Source: Variovorax sp. DXTD-1
Lineage (GTDB): Bacteria; Pseudomonadota; Gammaproteobacteria; Burkholderiales; Burkholderiaceae_C
Direction: 5' to 3'
Length of the DNA: 64,000 bases
Assembly: GCF_003984625.1 (NCBI RefSeq)
Contig: NZ_RWKH01000011.1
Location: forward strand, 1 to 64,000
The notes below the pieces were generated by a model. The model made no database searches and was not told where the DNA came from. It was given only the letters and a program-made list of their open reading frames with translations. The position numbers and the translations under genes are program-made. How positions within the stretch are numbered: position 1 is the first letter of the stretch; every line of letters starts with the position of its first letter. Below, piece by piece: positions 20,182 to 28,690 of this stretch.

Positions 20182-21170
20182 AGAGCGAGATGAAGAAGAC
20201 CACCCTGGGGCCGTCGGGCATCGAATGCTCGGCCATCGGCCTGGGCACCTGGGCCATGGGCGGATGGATGTGGGGCGGCGGGGACAACGCGGCGGCCGTC
20301 GTCGCCATCCAGGCCTCGCTGGACGCGGGCGTGAATCTGATCGACACCGCACCGGCCTACGGCCTGGGGCGCTCCGAGAGCATCGCGGGCACCGCGCTCA
20401 AGGGGCGCCGCCACGAGGCCGTGATCGCCACCAAGTGCGGCCTGGTGTGGCACACCCAAAAAGGCACGCACTTCTTCGAGGAAGACGGGCACCCGGTGTA
20501 CCGCTATCTCGGCCGCGATTCGATCTTCCATGAATGCGAAGAGAGCCTGAAGCGCCTGCAGACGGACTACATCGACCTCTACATCACGCACTGGCAGGAC
20601 AGCACCACGCCCGTGGCCGAGACCATGGATGCGCTGCTCCAGCTCAAGAAGCAGGGAAAGATCCGCGCCATCGGCGTGAGCAACGTGAGCCCCGAGACGC
20701 TTGCCGAGTACCTGCGCCATGGCCCGGTCGATGCGGCGCAGGAGCGCTACAGCCTGATCGACCGCGAGATCGAAGCCACGCTCGCGCCCTTGTGCAGCGA
20801 GCACAACGTGGCGGTGCTGGGCTATTCGTCGCTGGCGCTGGGCCTGCTTGCGGGGCCGATCGACCCGGCGCGCGAGTTCAAGGGTGACGACCAACGCGCC
20901 ACCAACCCGCGCTTCAGTGAAGCCAACCGCTCCAAGCTCAAGGCCTTCTTCGAAGAACTCGACCCGCTGCGTACGCAACTGGGCTGTTCGTTCGGCCAGA
21001 TGATGATCGCGTGGACCGTCGCACGCGGCACCGTCTCCGTCGCGCTGTGCGGCGCGCGCGTGCGCCAGCAGGCCATCGAGAACGCCGGTGCCGGCGCGGT
21101 CGAGCTGGGCGACGACGCCCTGCGTCAGATCGACGCCGCGGCAAAGCGCCACCTGGGCGCCCTCGCCTGA
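20178..21170 (+). CDS. Aldo/keto reductase
   Basis: The 330-residue protein starts at ATG 20178 in a 4-nt overlap with the permease. The catalytic tetrad of the AKR barrel can be traced: Asp and Tyr in LIDTAPAYGLGRSE, Lys in AVIATKCG and His in LYITHWQD. The C-terminal NADPH-binding stretch (IAWTVARGTVSVALCGAR) is present. It reduces an aldehyde or ketone, or oxidises the reverse, with NADP(H). Being co-transcribed with a polyol transporter and an aldolase, it may act on the aldehyde product of aldol cleavage or on the imported sugar. The substrate is not known. Confidence 0.88.
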   Translation: MKSEMKKTTLGPSGIECSAIGLGTWAMGGWMWGGGDNAAAVVAIQASLDAGVNLIDTAPAYGLGRSESIAGTALKGRRHEAVIATKCGLVWHTQKGTHFFEEDGHPVYRYLGRDSIFHECEESLKRLQTDYIDLYITHWQDSTTPVAETMDALLQLKKQGKIRAIGVSNVSPETLAEYLRHGPVDAAQERYSLIDREIEATLAPLCSEHNVAVLGYSSLALGLLAGPIDPAREFKGDDQRATNPRFSEANRSKLKAFFEELDPLRTQLGCSFGQMMIAWTVARGTVSVALCGARVRQQAIENAGAGAVELGDDALRQIDAAAKRHLGALA

Positions 21171-21210
21171 CCTCCCCTTCTTTTTCCGACCCCAACAAGG
21201 AGTTCTTTCC

Positions 21211-22062
21211 ATGTCGAAAGACAAGACAGCGCGGCTCAACCGGCTGCTGACCAACGGCCGCTGCCTGGACATTGCCCTGGACCACGGCGTGTGCAACGAG
21301 CCCTCGTTCCTCGACGGCCTGGAGGACATGCCCCAGGTCATGGACAAGCTCCTGGCCGCCGGGCCCGATGCGATCCAGCTCAACTACGGCCAATCCGACC
21401 TGCTGCAGGACCGGCCGGGCCGCAACAAGCCCGCGCTGGTGATGCGCATCGACATGGGCAACCCCTACAACGCCACGCTGCACCGCGTGATGTGGGCCCA
21501 GCTGCAGAACGAGCATGACCCGGTGCTGCCGGCCGTGCAGCGCGATGCGGCCTGCGTGGTGGTCAACCTCTTCATGCTGCCGAACGAGCCCGACCTGTTC
21601 CGCCAGTGCGTGCAGAACATCGCACGCGTGCGCGCCGACTGCGACCGCTACGGCATGCCGCTGATGATCGAGCCGCTGGTGATGCAGTCGCCCACGCCGG
21701 GCAGCCGCTACCAGGTCGACGGCGACGCCGAGAAGATCGTCACGCTGGTGCGCCTTGCGCGCGAGATGGGTGCCGACATCGTCAAGGCCGACCCGACCAG
21801 CGACCCCGCCGACTTCCACCGCGTGGTGCAGGCGGCGCGCTGCCCCGTGCTCGTGCGCGGGGGCGGGCGCGAAGACCTGCAGCAGGTGTTCGCGCGCTCG
21901 CGCGCACTGCTCGACCAGGGCGCCGTCGGCATGGTGTACGGGCGCAATGTGTACCAGCACGCCAATCCCTCGGCGGTGGTGAGTGCGCTGATGGCCATGA
22001 TCCACCGCGGCGCCAGCGCCAAGGAGGCGTGGGCCCTCTACGAATCGGGCGGCGCCAAGTAA
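21211..22062 (+). CDS. Class I aldolase, DhnA/LsrF-type
   Basis: The 283-residue TIM-barrel protein starts at ATG 21211 after CAAGGAG. Motifs include CLDIALDHG (about 18-26), DAIQLNYG, PLMIEPLV and MGADIVKADPTS. The Lys192 in the last motif is at the position of the Schiff-base lysine of FbaB/LsrF aldolases, and RGGG near 222 fits the phosphate-binding loop. It probably cleaves a phosphorylated ketose. With the locus kinase and GlpD-like oxidase, a ketose 1-phosphate giving dihydroxyacetone phosphate plus a short aldehyde is a reasonable model. It ends the rightward operon, 40 nt after the aldo/keto reductase. Confidence 0.82.
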   Translation: MSKDKTARLNRLLTNGRCLDIALDHGVCNEPSFLDGLEDMPQVMDKLLAAGPDAIQLNYGQSDLLQDRPGRNKPALVMRIDMGNPYNATLHRVMWAQLQNEHDPVLPAVQRDAACVVVNLFMLPNEPDLFRQCVQNIARVRADCDRYGMPLMIEPLVMQSPTPGSRYQVDGDAEKIVTLVRLAREMGADIVKADPTSDPADFHRVVQAARCPVLVRGGGREDLQQVFARSRALLDQGAVGMVYGRNVYQHANPSAVVSALMAMIHRGASAKEAWALYESGGAK

Positions 22063-22212
22063 GACAAAGAACGAGCGCCGGCGCAAGAAACCAAGAAGAA
22101 ATCAGCACGGCAGGCGATGCACCCGTCGCCCGCCGGGGTGCGTCCTGCGCGCGCACTGGAGAGGGTCGAGCAACGGGTTGCCCTGCGAACTTCTAACAAT
22201 CTGGAGGCGACG

Positions 22213-25200
22213 ATGAAGATCCGGTATTTCTTGATGGCGTTCCTGGCCCCGCTCGTCACATTGCTGACGCATGCGGCCATCACCGGGGTCAGCCCGATGA
22301 CCACCCTCGACAACATGGCGACGGCCGCCGCCGAAGCCATGGCCGATCCGCTCCCGCTGCAGGGGCCGGGCCTCGGCAATCTCACCTACACATCGGCCGA
22401 GCTGTTCAAACCGGTGTCGGTGATCACCAGCCCCAACCACCCGCTCGATCCGGCGCACAGCAGCGCCTACGAATCGCGCGAGGTGCCCGCCACGTACCCG
22501 GGCCGCAAGGACTACGGCATGAACGCGGGCATCATGATCAATGGCTACTTCCTCACCTCGTTCGCGCCGGACAGCGGCCTGGGCCCGGGCGGCTTCCTGC
22601 TGTACGACGTGTCGAACCCGCGCCAGATCCAGCTGGTCAAGAAAATCTACGAACCCGAGGCCCGCACCAAGGAGTTCCGCGAAACGCACTCCTTCGGCAC
22701 CGCCAAGATCGGCGGCAAGACCTACGTGGTGCTGCCCAGCATCAACGGTGTGGAGTTCTGGGACTTCACCGACATCAACGACGTCAAGCAGGTGAAGAAG
22801 CTGGCGCTGCCCGGCGTCAACTCCGGCGACTACGAGAACGTCGCCTGGCAGCTCTGGTGGCAGGCGCCCTACCTGTACGTGGCCTCGGCGGGCCGCGGCA
22901 TGTTCATCGTCGACGCGACGGACCCGGCAAACGCCGTGGTTGCGAACCGCGGCGCGGGCAAGCCCAACCCGGTGCCCACGGGCGAACTCGGCAACTTCCG
23001 GATCGGCCCGATCTTCACCATGGGCAACCACATGGTGCTGACCGCGATGGAAAGCAACGGCGGGTTCGCGAGCCTGGACATCTCCGACCCGCTCAACCCC
23101 AAGGTGCTCGATTCCATCGTGGGCACCACGCCGTTCTACTACGCCACCTGCTTCGACGGCAAGAGCCTGCACGTCTCGACGCGCGGCGGCGGCGCCAAGA
23201 TGTACAGCTACGACCTGGGCGACCGCTCGCGCTTCGTGGCCGAGGACAACCGGCTCGTCATCGACGAGCAGCTGTACTGCGCCACGCAGGACAACTACGT
23301 CATCCAGGGCGCGCAGACGCGCATCCACAAGGTCGACGTGAGCAACCCGCTCAATCACGTGGAGGTGGGCCGCGGCAGCATCCTGCGCGAGGACGACCCG
23401 AACTTCTCGCATTCGGACAACGGCCAGGTCGCGATGTTCGGCAACCTCGTCTTCGTGGGCAACGACCACGGCTCGGGCAGCGGCTTCATCGTGCATGCGG
23501 TAGACCCGGACATCACCAGGCCCGAAGTGAAACAGGTGTCGCCGGCCAACGGCGCGAAGCAGCAGGCGCTCACCTCGCGCATCGGTATCGGCATGACCGA
23601 CAACATCCGCCCCGAGAGCGTGAACGCCAACACCTTTGTCGTTCGGGCGGTGGGCGGCAACACGCTCGCGGGCACCTACAGCGTGCAGCTGGGCATCATC
23701 AACTTCCACCCCGAGCAGCCGCTGCAGCCGGGCACCAGCTACGAGGTGTTCCTGCCTGCCAACGGCGTGAAGGACTATGCGGGCAACGCCATCGGCGCCG
23801 ACTTCAAGTCGGTCTTCAACACCGGCAACGCGACCGACATCAACCTGCAGCACTACTGGACGCTGGCGGGCAACCTCTCCGACCAGATCGGCAGCAACAA
23901 CGGCACGCCGGCCTCGGGCGACGCGTTCGAGAGCATCGGCATGAACTTCGCGGCGCGCACCGCCGGCGTGCCGCTGAAGAACGACACCGTCGCCACCGTG
24001 CTCGGCGGCACCGCCTCGCTGAGCTTCTACATGAAGACCACGCAGGCCGGCAGTGCCAACCCGTGGACTGCGCCGGGCATCTTCGGGCGCGACCAGGCCA
24101 ACGGGGCGGACGACGTGTTCTGGGGTTGGATCGACAACAGCGGCTTCATGAACCTCTCGGTGGCCAACAAGGCCACCAACAACCCGGGCACCCGTTCGCA
24201 GGCGGCCGTGAACGACGGCAACTGGCACCACGTGGTCATGACGCGTGACGCGGCCTCGGGCGCGCAGACCATGTACGTGGACGGCGTAAAGACCAGCTCC
24301 ACCGGTCTCACCGGCACCAAGGGGCTGGCGAACAAGTTCCAGGTCATGGGCCAGATCCAGGGCAACACCGATCTGTTCAAGGGCACGCTGGCGGAAGTGC
24401 GCGTGTACAGCCGCGTGCTCACCGACGGCGAGGTGGCCACGCTGCGGGGGCAAGCCGTCATCGGCGACCCGGGCATTGGCGGCGGTCCGAAGATCGTCAA
24501 TGGGCAACTGGTGTTCGACCCCGCCACGCTCGGCAGCAGCGGCGCGCAGTTCCGCTGGAACTTCGGCGACGGCACGCAGACGGCCTACTCCACCCAGCCG
24601 CGCTATACCTACACCTACACGCGGCCGGGCCACTACACGGTGACGCTCACGGTGCGCGACGCGAGCGGGCGCGAGACCTTCTACACCTACAACCTCACGG
24701 TGATCGTCCCGACCACGCCGCGAGCTCCCACGCACACCACCAACATCGCGGGCGACGCGAATTCGGTCTACTCGGTCAACCCCGACAGCGGCACGGTCGC
24801 CGCCATCGACGCGCAGACCCTGGCCAAGCGCTGGGAAGTGCGCGTGGGCGACGAGCCGAAGACGCTGGCGGTGGGCCCCGATGGGCGCATCTGGGTCACG
24901 GTGCAGGGCGAGGACAAGCTGGTGGCGCTCAGCGCGGCCGACGGCAGCCTCTCGGCCACCGTGCCGCTGGCCTACGGCAGCGGCCCCTACGGCGTGGCCT
25001 TCACGCCTGACGGAACCAAGGGCCTGCTGACGCTGGAGAGCAAGTCGGTGCTGATGAGCTTCGAACCGAGCAACGGCGCCACCACCGGCGCGGTTGCGCT
25101 CGAAGGCAGCCTGCGCGGCATTGCGGTGAGCTCGGACGCACAGGTGGCGTATGTCACCCGCTTCAAGTCGAAAATGACCGGCGGCCAGCTGCACAAAGTG

Positions 25201-26934
25201 AACCTGCAGACCATGAGCGCCATGAGCACCATCGCGCTGCCGGTGGACACCACCACGGTGGACACCGAGAGCCGTGCGCGCGGCGTGGCCAACTACCTGA
25301 GCCAGGTGGTGATCTCGCCCGACGGCCGGCGCGCGGTGCTGCCTTCGAAGAAGGACAACATCGTGCGCGGCAAGTTCAGGGACGGCAACAACCTGCTGCA
25401 CGACCAGACGGTGCGCTCCATCCTGTCGCAGGTCAACCTGCAGACCGCCGCGGAAGTGTTCGACGAGCAGATCGACTTCGACGACCGCGCACCCGCGCGC
25501 GCCGCGCTGTTCTCTCCATCGGGCGACTACCTGTTCGTCGCGCAGATGGAAGGCAACCGCGTGGCCATCGTCGATCCGTACAGCCGCGCGGTGCGCGGCG
25601 AGATCAACGCCAGCAGCGCGCCGCACGGCCTGTACCTGGACGCGGCACGCAAGCGGCTGTTCGTCAACAACTTCCTGGCGCGCTCGGTGTCGGTGCACGA
25701 CGTGGCCCTGGTGCTGAGCTCGGAGACCAATGCCGCGACCTTCCTGCAGAACGTGTCGACAGTGGCGCAGGAGCCCATGGCAGCCGCGGCATTGCGCGGC
25801 AAGCAGGTGTTCTACAACGCGTCCGACCGGCGCATGAGCAAGGACAACTACATCTCCTGCGCGAGCTGCCACGCGGATGCCGGCGACGACGGCATGGTGT
25901 GGGACTTCACGCAGCGCGGCGAAGGCCTCCGACGCACCATCAGCCTGATGGGCAAGCGCGGCGCGGGCCACGGCAAGATGCACTGGACCGCCAACTTCGA
26001 CGAGGTGCAGGATTTCGAGAATGACATCCGCAACGAGTTCGGCGGCACCGGCTTCCTGACGAATGCGGATTTCGCCGCCACGGCCGACCCCTTGGGCGCG
26101 CCCAAGGCCGGCAAGAGCGCGCAGCTCGACGATCTCGCGGCCTACCTGAGTTCGCTGAACAAGTACATGCGCAGCCCGGCGCGTGCGGCGGACGGAAGCC
26201 TGAGCGTCGAAGCGGTGCGCGGCCAGACGGTGTTCAACACGGCGCAGTGCGCCACCTGCCACACCGGAGGCACTTTCCGCGACGGCCTGCGGCACGACGT
26301 GGGCACGATCCAGCTCTCCTCCGGCAAGGGCATCAACCAGCCGTTGGCGGGGCTGGGCTTCGACACGCCCACGCTCTCGGGCACCTGGAACACCACCGCC
26401 TTCTTCCACAACGGGCAGGCGGCCACCTTGCAGGATGTGCTGAACAGCGGCCACGGCAATGCCTCGAGCTTGCCGGCAACGGACGTGGTGGCGCTGCGCG
26501 AGTACGTGCGCTCACAGGACACGGCCCCGGCCGTGGTCACACGCATCCGGTCGGACCTGAACCCCACGATGTGCGTGAACATCAAGGGCGGGCTCACCAC
26601 CAGCGGCGCGACGGCGGTGCAGTGGCCCTGCGGCAACGCGGGCAACGAGAAGTTCACGGTGAACAGCATCACCGGTGGCTACGTGCAGTTCGTGGCCGAG
26701 CACAGCGGCCTTTGCCTGGCGCAGAACGGTACGGCGACCACCAACGCGCCGGTGGTGCAGGTGGCCTGCTCGGCCGGCAACACGGCGCAGTGGAGCCTGT
26801 TGGGCGGAAGCATCCGCAACCGCGCCTCGGGGTCGTGTCTGGACGTGCCGAACGCGTCCACGGCGCAGGACACCGCGCTCATCACCTGGACCTGCAACGG
26901 CGGCACGAACCAGAACTGGACCCAGCTCCCCTGA
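22213..26934 (+). CDS. Giant exported multidomain protein: LVIVD/YVTN propellers, LamG-like, PKD, two-haem cytochrome, ricin-B-like
   Basis: The 1573-residue protein starts at ATG 22213 after CTGGAGGCG, with a signal peptide ending near THAAITG (about 22). Domains by eye: LVIVD-type propeller repeats (about 100-430), an Ig-like/Big_5 unit (433-540, PEVKQVSPANGA), a LamG/concanavalin-like lectin fold (547-750, NWHHVVMTRD), PKD (about 770-830, WNFGDGTQTAYSTQPRYTY), a YVTN-type propeller (about 835-1190), and a MauG/peroxidase-like cytochrome part with haem motifs CASCH (C1216-H1220) and CATCH (C1346-H1350). A ricin-B/CBM13-like end (1444-1573) follows, with QW-type repeats AQWSLLG and QNWTQLP. 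It should be periplasmic or surface-exposed, redox active and carbohydrate binding. I recognise no named function. It follows the aldolase by 150 nt and is followed by a strong terminator. Confidence 0.88.
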   Translation: MKIRYFLMAFLAPLVTLLTHAAITGVSPMTTLDNMATAAAEAMADPLPLQGPGLGNLTYTSAELFKPVSVITSPNHPLDPAHSSAYESREVPATYPGRKDYGMNAGIMINGYFLTSFAPDSGLGPGGFLLYDVSNPRQIQLVKKIYEPEARTKEFRETHSFGTAKIGGKTYVVLPSINGVEFWDFTDINDVKQVKKLALPGVNSGDYENVAWQLWWQAPYLYVASAGRGMFIVDATDPANAVVANRGAGKPNPVPTGELGNFRIGPIFTMGNHMVLTAMESNGGFASLDISDPLNPKVLDSIVGTTPFYYATCFDGKSLHVSTRGGGAKMYSYDLGDRSRFVAEDNRLVIDEQLYCATQDNYVIQGAQTRIHKVDVSNPLNHVEVGRGSILREDDPNFSHSDNGQVAMFGNLVFVGNDHGSGSGFIVHAVDPDITRPEVKQVSPANGAKQQALTSRIGIGMTDNIRPESVNANTFVVRAVGGNTLAGTYSVQLGIINFHPEQPLQPGTSYEVFLPANGVKDYAGNAIGADFKSVFNTGNATDINLQHYWTLAGNLSDQIGSNNGTPASGDAFESIGMNFAARTAGVPLKNDTVATVLGGTASLSFYMKTTQAGSANPWTAPGIFGRDQANGADDVFWGWIDNSGFMNLSVANKATNNPGTRSQAAVNDGNWHHVVMTRDAASGAQTMYVDGVKTSSTGLTGTKGLANKFQVMGQIQGNTDLFKGTLAEVRVYSRVLTDGEVATLRGQAVIGDPGIGGGPKIVNGQLVFDPATLGSSGAQFRWNFGDGTQTAYSTQPRYTYTYTRPGHYTVTLTVRDASGRETFYTYNLTVIVPTTPRAPTHTTNIAGDANSVYSVNPDSGTVAAIDAQTLAKRWEVRVGDEPKTLAVGPDGRIWVTVQGEDKLVALSAADGSLSATVPLAYGSGPYGVAFTPDGTKGLLTLESKSVLMSFEPSNGATTGAVALEGSLRGIAVSSDAQVAYVTRFKSKMTGGQLHKVNLQTMSAMSTIALPVDTTTVDTESRARGVANYLSQVVISPDGRRAVLPSKKDNIVRGKFRDGNNLLHDQTVRSILSQVNLQTAAEVFDEQIDFDDRAPARAALFSPSGDYLFVAQMEGNRVAIVDPYSRAVRGEINASSAPHGLYLDAARKRLFVNNFLARSVSVHDVALVLSSETNAATFLQNVSTVAQEPMAAAALRGKQVFYNASDRRMSKDNYISCASCHADAGDDGMVWDFTQRGEGLRRTISLMGKRGAGHGKMHWTANFDEVQDFENDIRNEFGGTGFLTNADFAATADPLGAPKAGKSAQLDDLAAYLSSLNKYMRSPARAADGSLSVEAVRGQTVFNTAQCATCHTGGTFRDGLRHDVGTIQLSSGKGINQPLAGLGFDTPTLSGTWNTTAFFHNGQAATLQDVLNSGHGNASSLPATDVVALREYVRSQDTAPAVVTRIRSDLNPTMCVNIKGGLTTSGATAVQWPCGNAGNEKFTVNSITGGYVQFVAEHSGLCLAQNGTATTNAPVVQVACSAGNTAQWSLLGGSIRNRASGSCLDVPNASTAQDTALITWTCNGGTNQNWTQLP

Positions 26935-26951
26935 TGCGCTGACGTTCCCCG

Positions 26952-26984
26952 AAAGCCGGCCGCTTCCCGCGGCCGGCTTTTTTT
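26952..26984 (+). terminator. Strong rho-independent terminator of the giant cytochrome gene
   Basis: A perfect 12-bp stem (AAAGCCGGCCGC at 26952-26963, GCGGCCGGCTTT at 26969-26980) with a TTCCC loop is followed by TTTT (26981-26984). It lies 18 nt after the stop and isolates the subunit c gene that follows. Confidence 0.92.
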
Positions 26985-27072
26985 CGTGCTGCCGATGACC
27001 TCCGACGTCATGGACCGCATGCACCCGCTTTGAGAAAGTACCTCCATCGATCAACCAACAGGAGAAAACACC

Positions 27073-27312
27073 ATGACCGGCTTCAACATTCTTCCGCTCG
27101 CAGTGGCCCTGCTGATCGGCATCGCGGCGCTCGGCTCCTGCCTGGGCATTGCGCTCGTCGGCCAGAAGTTTCTCGAAAGCACCGCGCGCCAGCCCGAGAT
27201 GATCGACGCGCTGCAGAGCAAGTTCTTCCTGGTGGCCGGCGTGACCGACGGCGCGTTCATCATTGCCACCGGCATCGGCCTGTGGTTTGCCACGGCCAGC
27301 CCCTTCGGCTGA
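27073..27312 (+). CDS. atpE: Orphan F-type ATP synthase subunit c
   Basis: The 79-residue proteolipid starts at ATG 27073 after a strong AGGAG site. It has two hydrophobic helices (about 5-33 and 50-75) joined by the polar loop carrying the subunit c signature ARQPE (38-42). The ion-carrying carboxylate of helix 2 is present as Asp59 in GVTDGAFII, and helix 1 has the Gly-rich pattern LLIGIAALGSCLGIALVG needed for ring packing. The length is normal. No other ATP synthase gene is nearby: a terminator precedes it and an amino acid transport operon follows. It should insert in the inner membrane. Whether it joins the c-ring or does something else is unknown. Confidence 0.88.
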   Translation: MTGFNILPLAVALLIGIAALGSCLGIALVGQKFLESTARQPEMIDALQSKFFLVAGVTDGAFIIATGIGLWFATASPFG

Positions 27313-27369
27313 GGCGATCCGGGCACCAGGAAGTGACACGATTCACTGGCACCATTCGTGCTAGCACCG

Positions 27370-27397
27370 TTGACACCGAATTGTTTATGGTTAAAGT
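27370..27397 (+). promoter_or_regulatory. Candidate sigma-70 promoter for the liv-type operon
   Basis: A consensus -35 (TTGACA, 27370-27375) is followed by a 16-nt spacer and a -10 like TAAAGT (27392-27397), in a locally A/T-rich stretch about 90 nt before the binding-protein ATG. The same gap holds a small inverted repeat AGTGA/TCACT at 27332-27347 after the subunit c gene. Confidence 0.45.
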
Positions 27398-27484
27398 ATT
27401 TAGCTATCAACGGTTCGATGTCCTTGGCACCGCATGGCGCGGTGCCGGTGCATCGTTTCACCCTTCCTTTGCCCCGGAGAACCC

Positions 27485-28690
27485 ATGAGCCACCCGTCCC
27501 CGAAGTTGCCCGCGCTGCCGCGCACCCTGCTTTCGCTGCTGCTCTGCGGTGCAGCCCTTGGCGGTGCGGCCTCTGTCATGGCCGCGCCCGTCAAGGTCGG
27601 CCTGGCACTCGACATCTCGGGCCCCTTTGCGGCGTTGGGCGCCGAGGCGCGCGACGGCTTTGCGCTTGGCATCAAGCAGCTGGGCGGCAAGCTCGGCGGG
27701 CAGGACGTGGAGTTTGTGCAGGCCGACATGGCCGGCAGCCCCGACCAGGCCAAGCAGCTGGTCGACCGCATGATCCAGCGCGACAAGATCGATATTTTCA
27801 GCGGTCCCATCGGCTCCAACGTGGCGCTGGCCGTCGGCCCGACACTGTTCAACGCCAAGGTGCCCTATCTTTCGGCCAACGCCGGCCCGAGCCAGTTTGC
27901 GGGTGCCCAGTGCAATGCGTTCTTCTTCGGCACTGCCTACCAGAACGACCAGTTCCACGAGGCCGCCGGCAAGTTCGCGCAGGACCGCGGCTTCAAGAAG
28001 ACCGTACTCATTGCGCCGAACTATCCCGCCGGCAAGGACGCGCTGGGCGGCTTCAAGCGCCAGTTCAAGGGCCAGGTGGCCGACGAGCTCTACACCAAGC
28101 TGGGCCAGATCGACTACGCGGCCGAGCTCGCGCAGTTGCGCGCGGCCAAGCCCGACTCGATCTACTTCTTCCTGCCCGGCGCAATGGGCATCAACTTCAT
28201 CAAGCAGTTCGTGGGCGCGGGCCTCTCGAAGGACATCACGCTCGTGACCAGCGGCTTCTCGGCCGACGAGGACGTGATCGGCGCCGTGGGCGAGCCGATG
28301 CTCGGCCTGTTCAACACCTCGCATTGGGCGCACGACTTGGACAACGCCGCCAACAAGGCCTTCGTGGCCGCCTTCCGCACGGAATACAACGGCCGCTATC
28401 CGTCGGTGTACGCGGCACAGGCCTATGACGCCATTCTTGCAATGGACGCCGCCGTGAAGCAGGCCGGCGGCAACGCGCAGAACCGCGAAGCCGTGGTGGC
28501 CGCACTGAAGAAGGCCAACTACGCCTCGACGCGCGGCAGCTTCAAGTATGCGAACAATCACTTTCCGATCGAGAACTTCTATCTGCGCGTGATCGGCAAG
28601 GATGCGCAGGGCAAGGTCACGAACAAGCTGATCAACACCGTTCTCACGAACTACGGCGACTCGTACGCCGCAAAGTGCCCCCTCAAGTGA
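27485..28690 (+). CDS. Branched-chain amino acid type ABC receptor (LivJ/K-like)
   Basis: The 401-residue protein starts at ATG 27485 (after CGGAGAACCC). A signal peptide (about 1-33, VMAAPVKVG) precedes a Peripla_BP_6 domain: KVGLALDISGPFAALG, LVDRMIQRDKIDIFSGPIGS, SANAGPSQFAG, a YQNDQF-like hinge and VYAAQAYDAILAMDAAV. Members bind leucine-type amino acids, but also amides and aromatic acids. The full set of two permeases and two ATPases follows with 4-nt overlaps, so this is a complete uptake operon. The ligand cannot be fixed from sequence. Confidence 0.9.
   Translation: MSHPSPKLPALPRTLLSLLLCGAALGGAASVMAAPVKVGLALDISGPFAALGAEARDGFALGIKQLGGKLGGQDVEFVQADMAGSPDQAKQLVDRMIQRDKIDIFSGPIGSNVALAVGPTLFNAKVPYLSANAGPSQFAGAQCNAFFFGTAYQNDQFHEAAGKFAQDRGFKKTVLIAPNYPAGKDALGGFKRQFKGQVADELYTKLGQIDYAAELAQLRAAKPDSIYFFLPGAMGINFIKQFVGAGLSKDITLVTSGFSADEDVIGAVGEPMLGLFNTSHWAHDLDNAANKAFVAAFRTEYNGRYPSVYAAQAYDAILAMDAAVKQAGGNAQNREAVVAALKKANYASTRGSFKYANNHFPIENFYLRVIGKDAQGKVTNKLINTVLTNYGDSYAAKCPLK

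Noticed and set aside
22102-26454. Very long open frame on the minus strand opposite the giant cytochrome gene
   Set aside because: It is the antisense shadow of a GC-rich gene. Its translation is rich in His, Arg and Val and has no domain, signal or ribosome binding site, while the plus strand has clear haem and propeller motifs.
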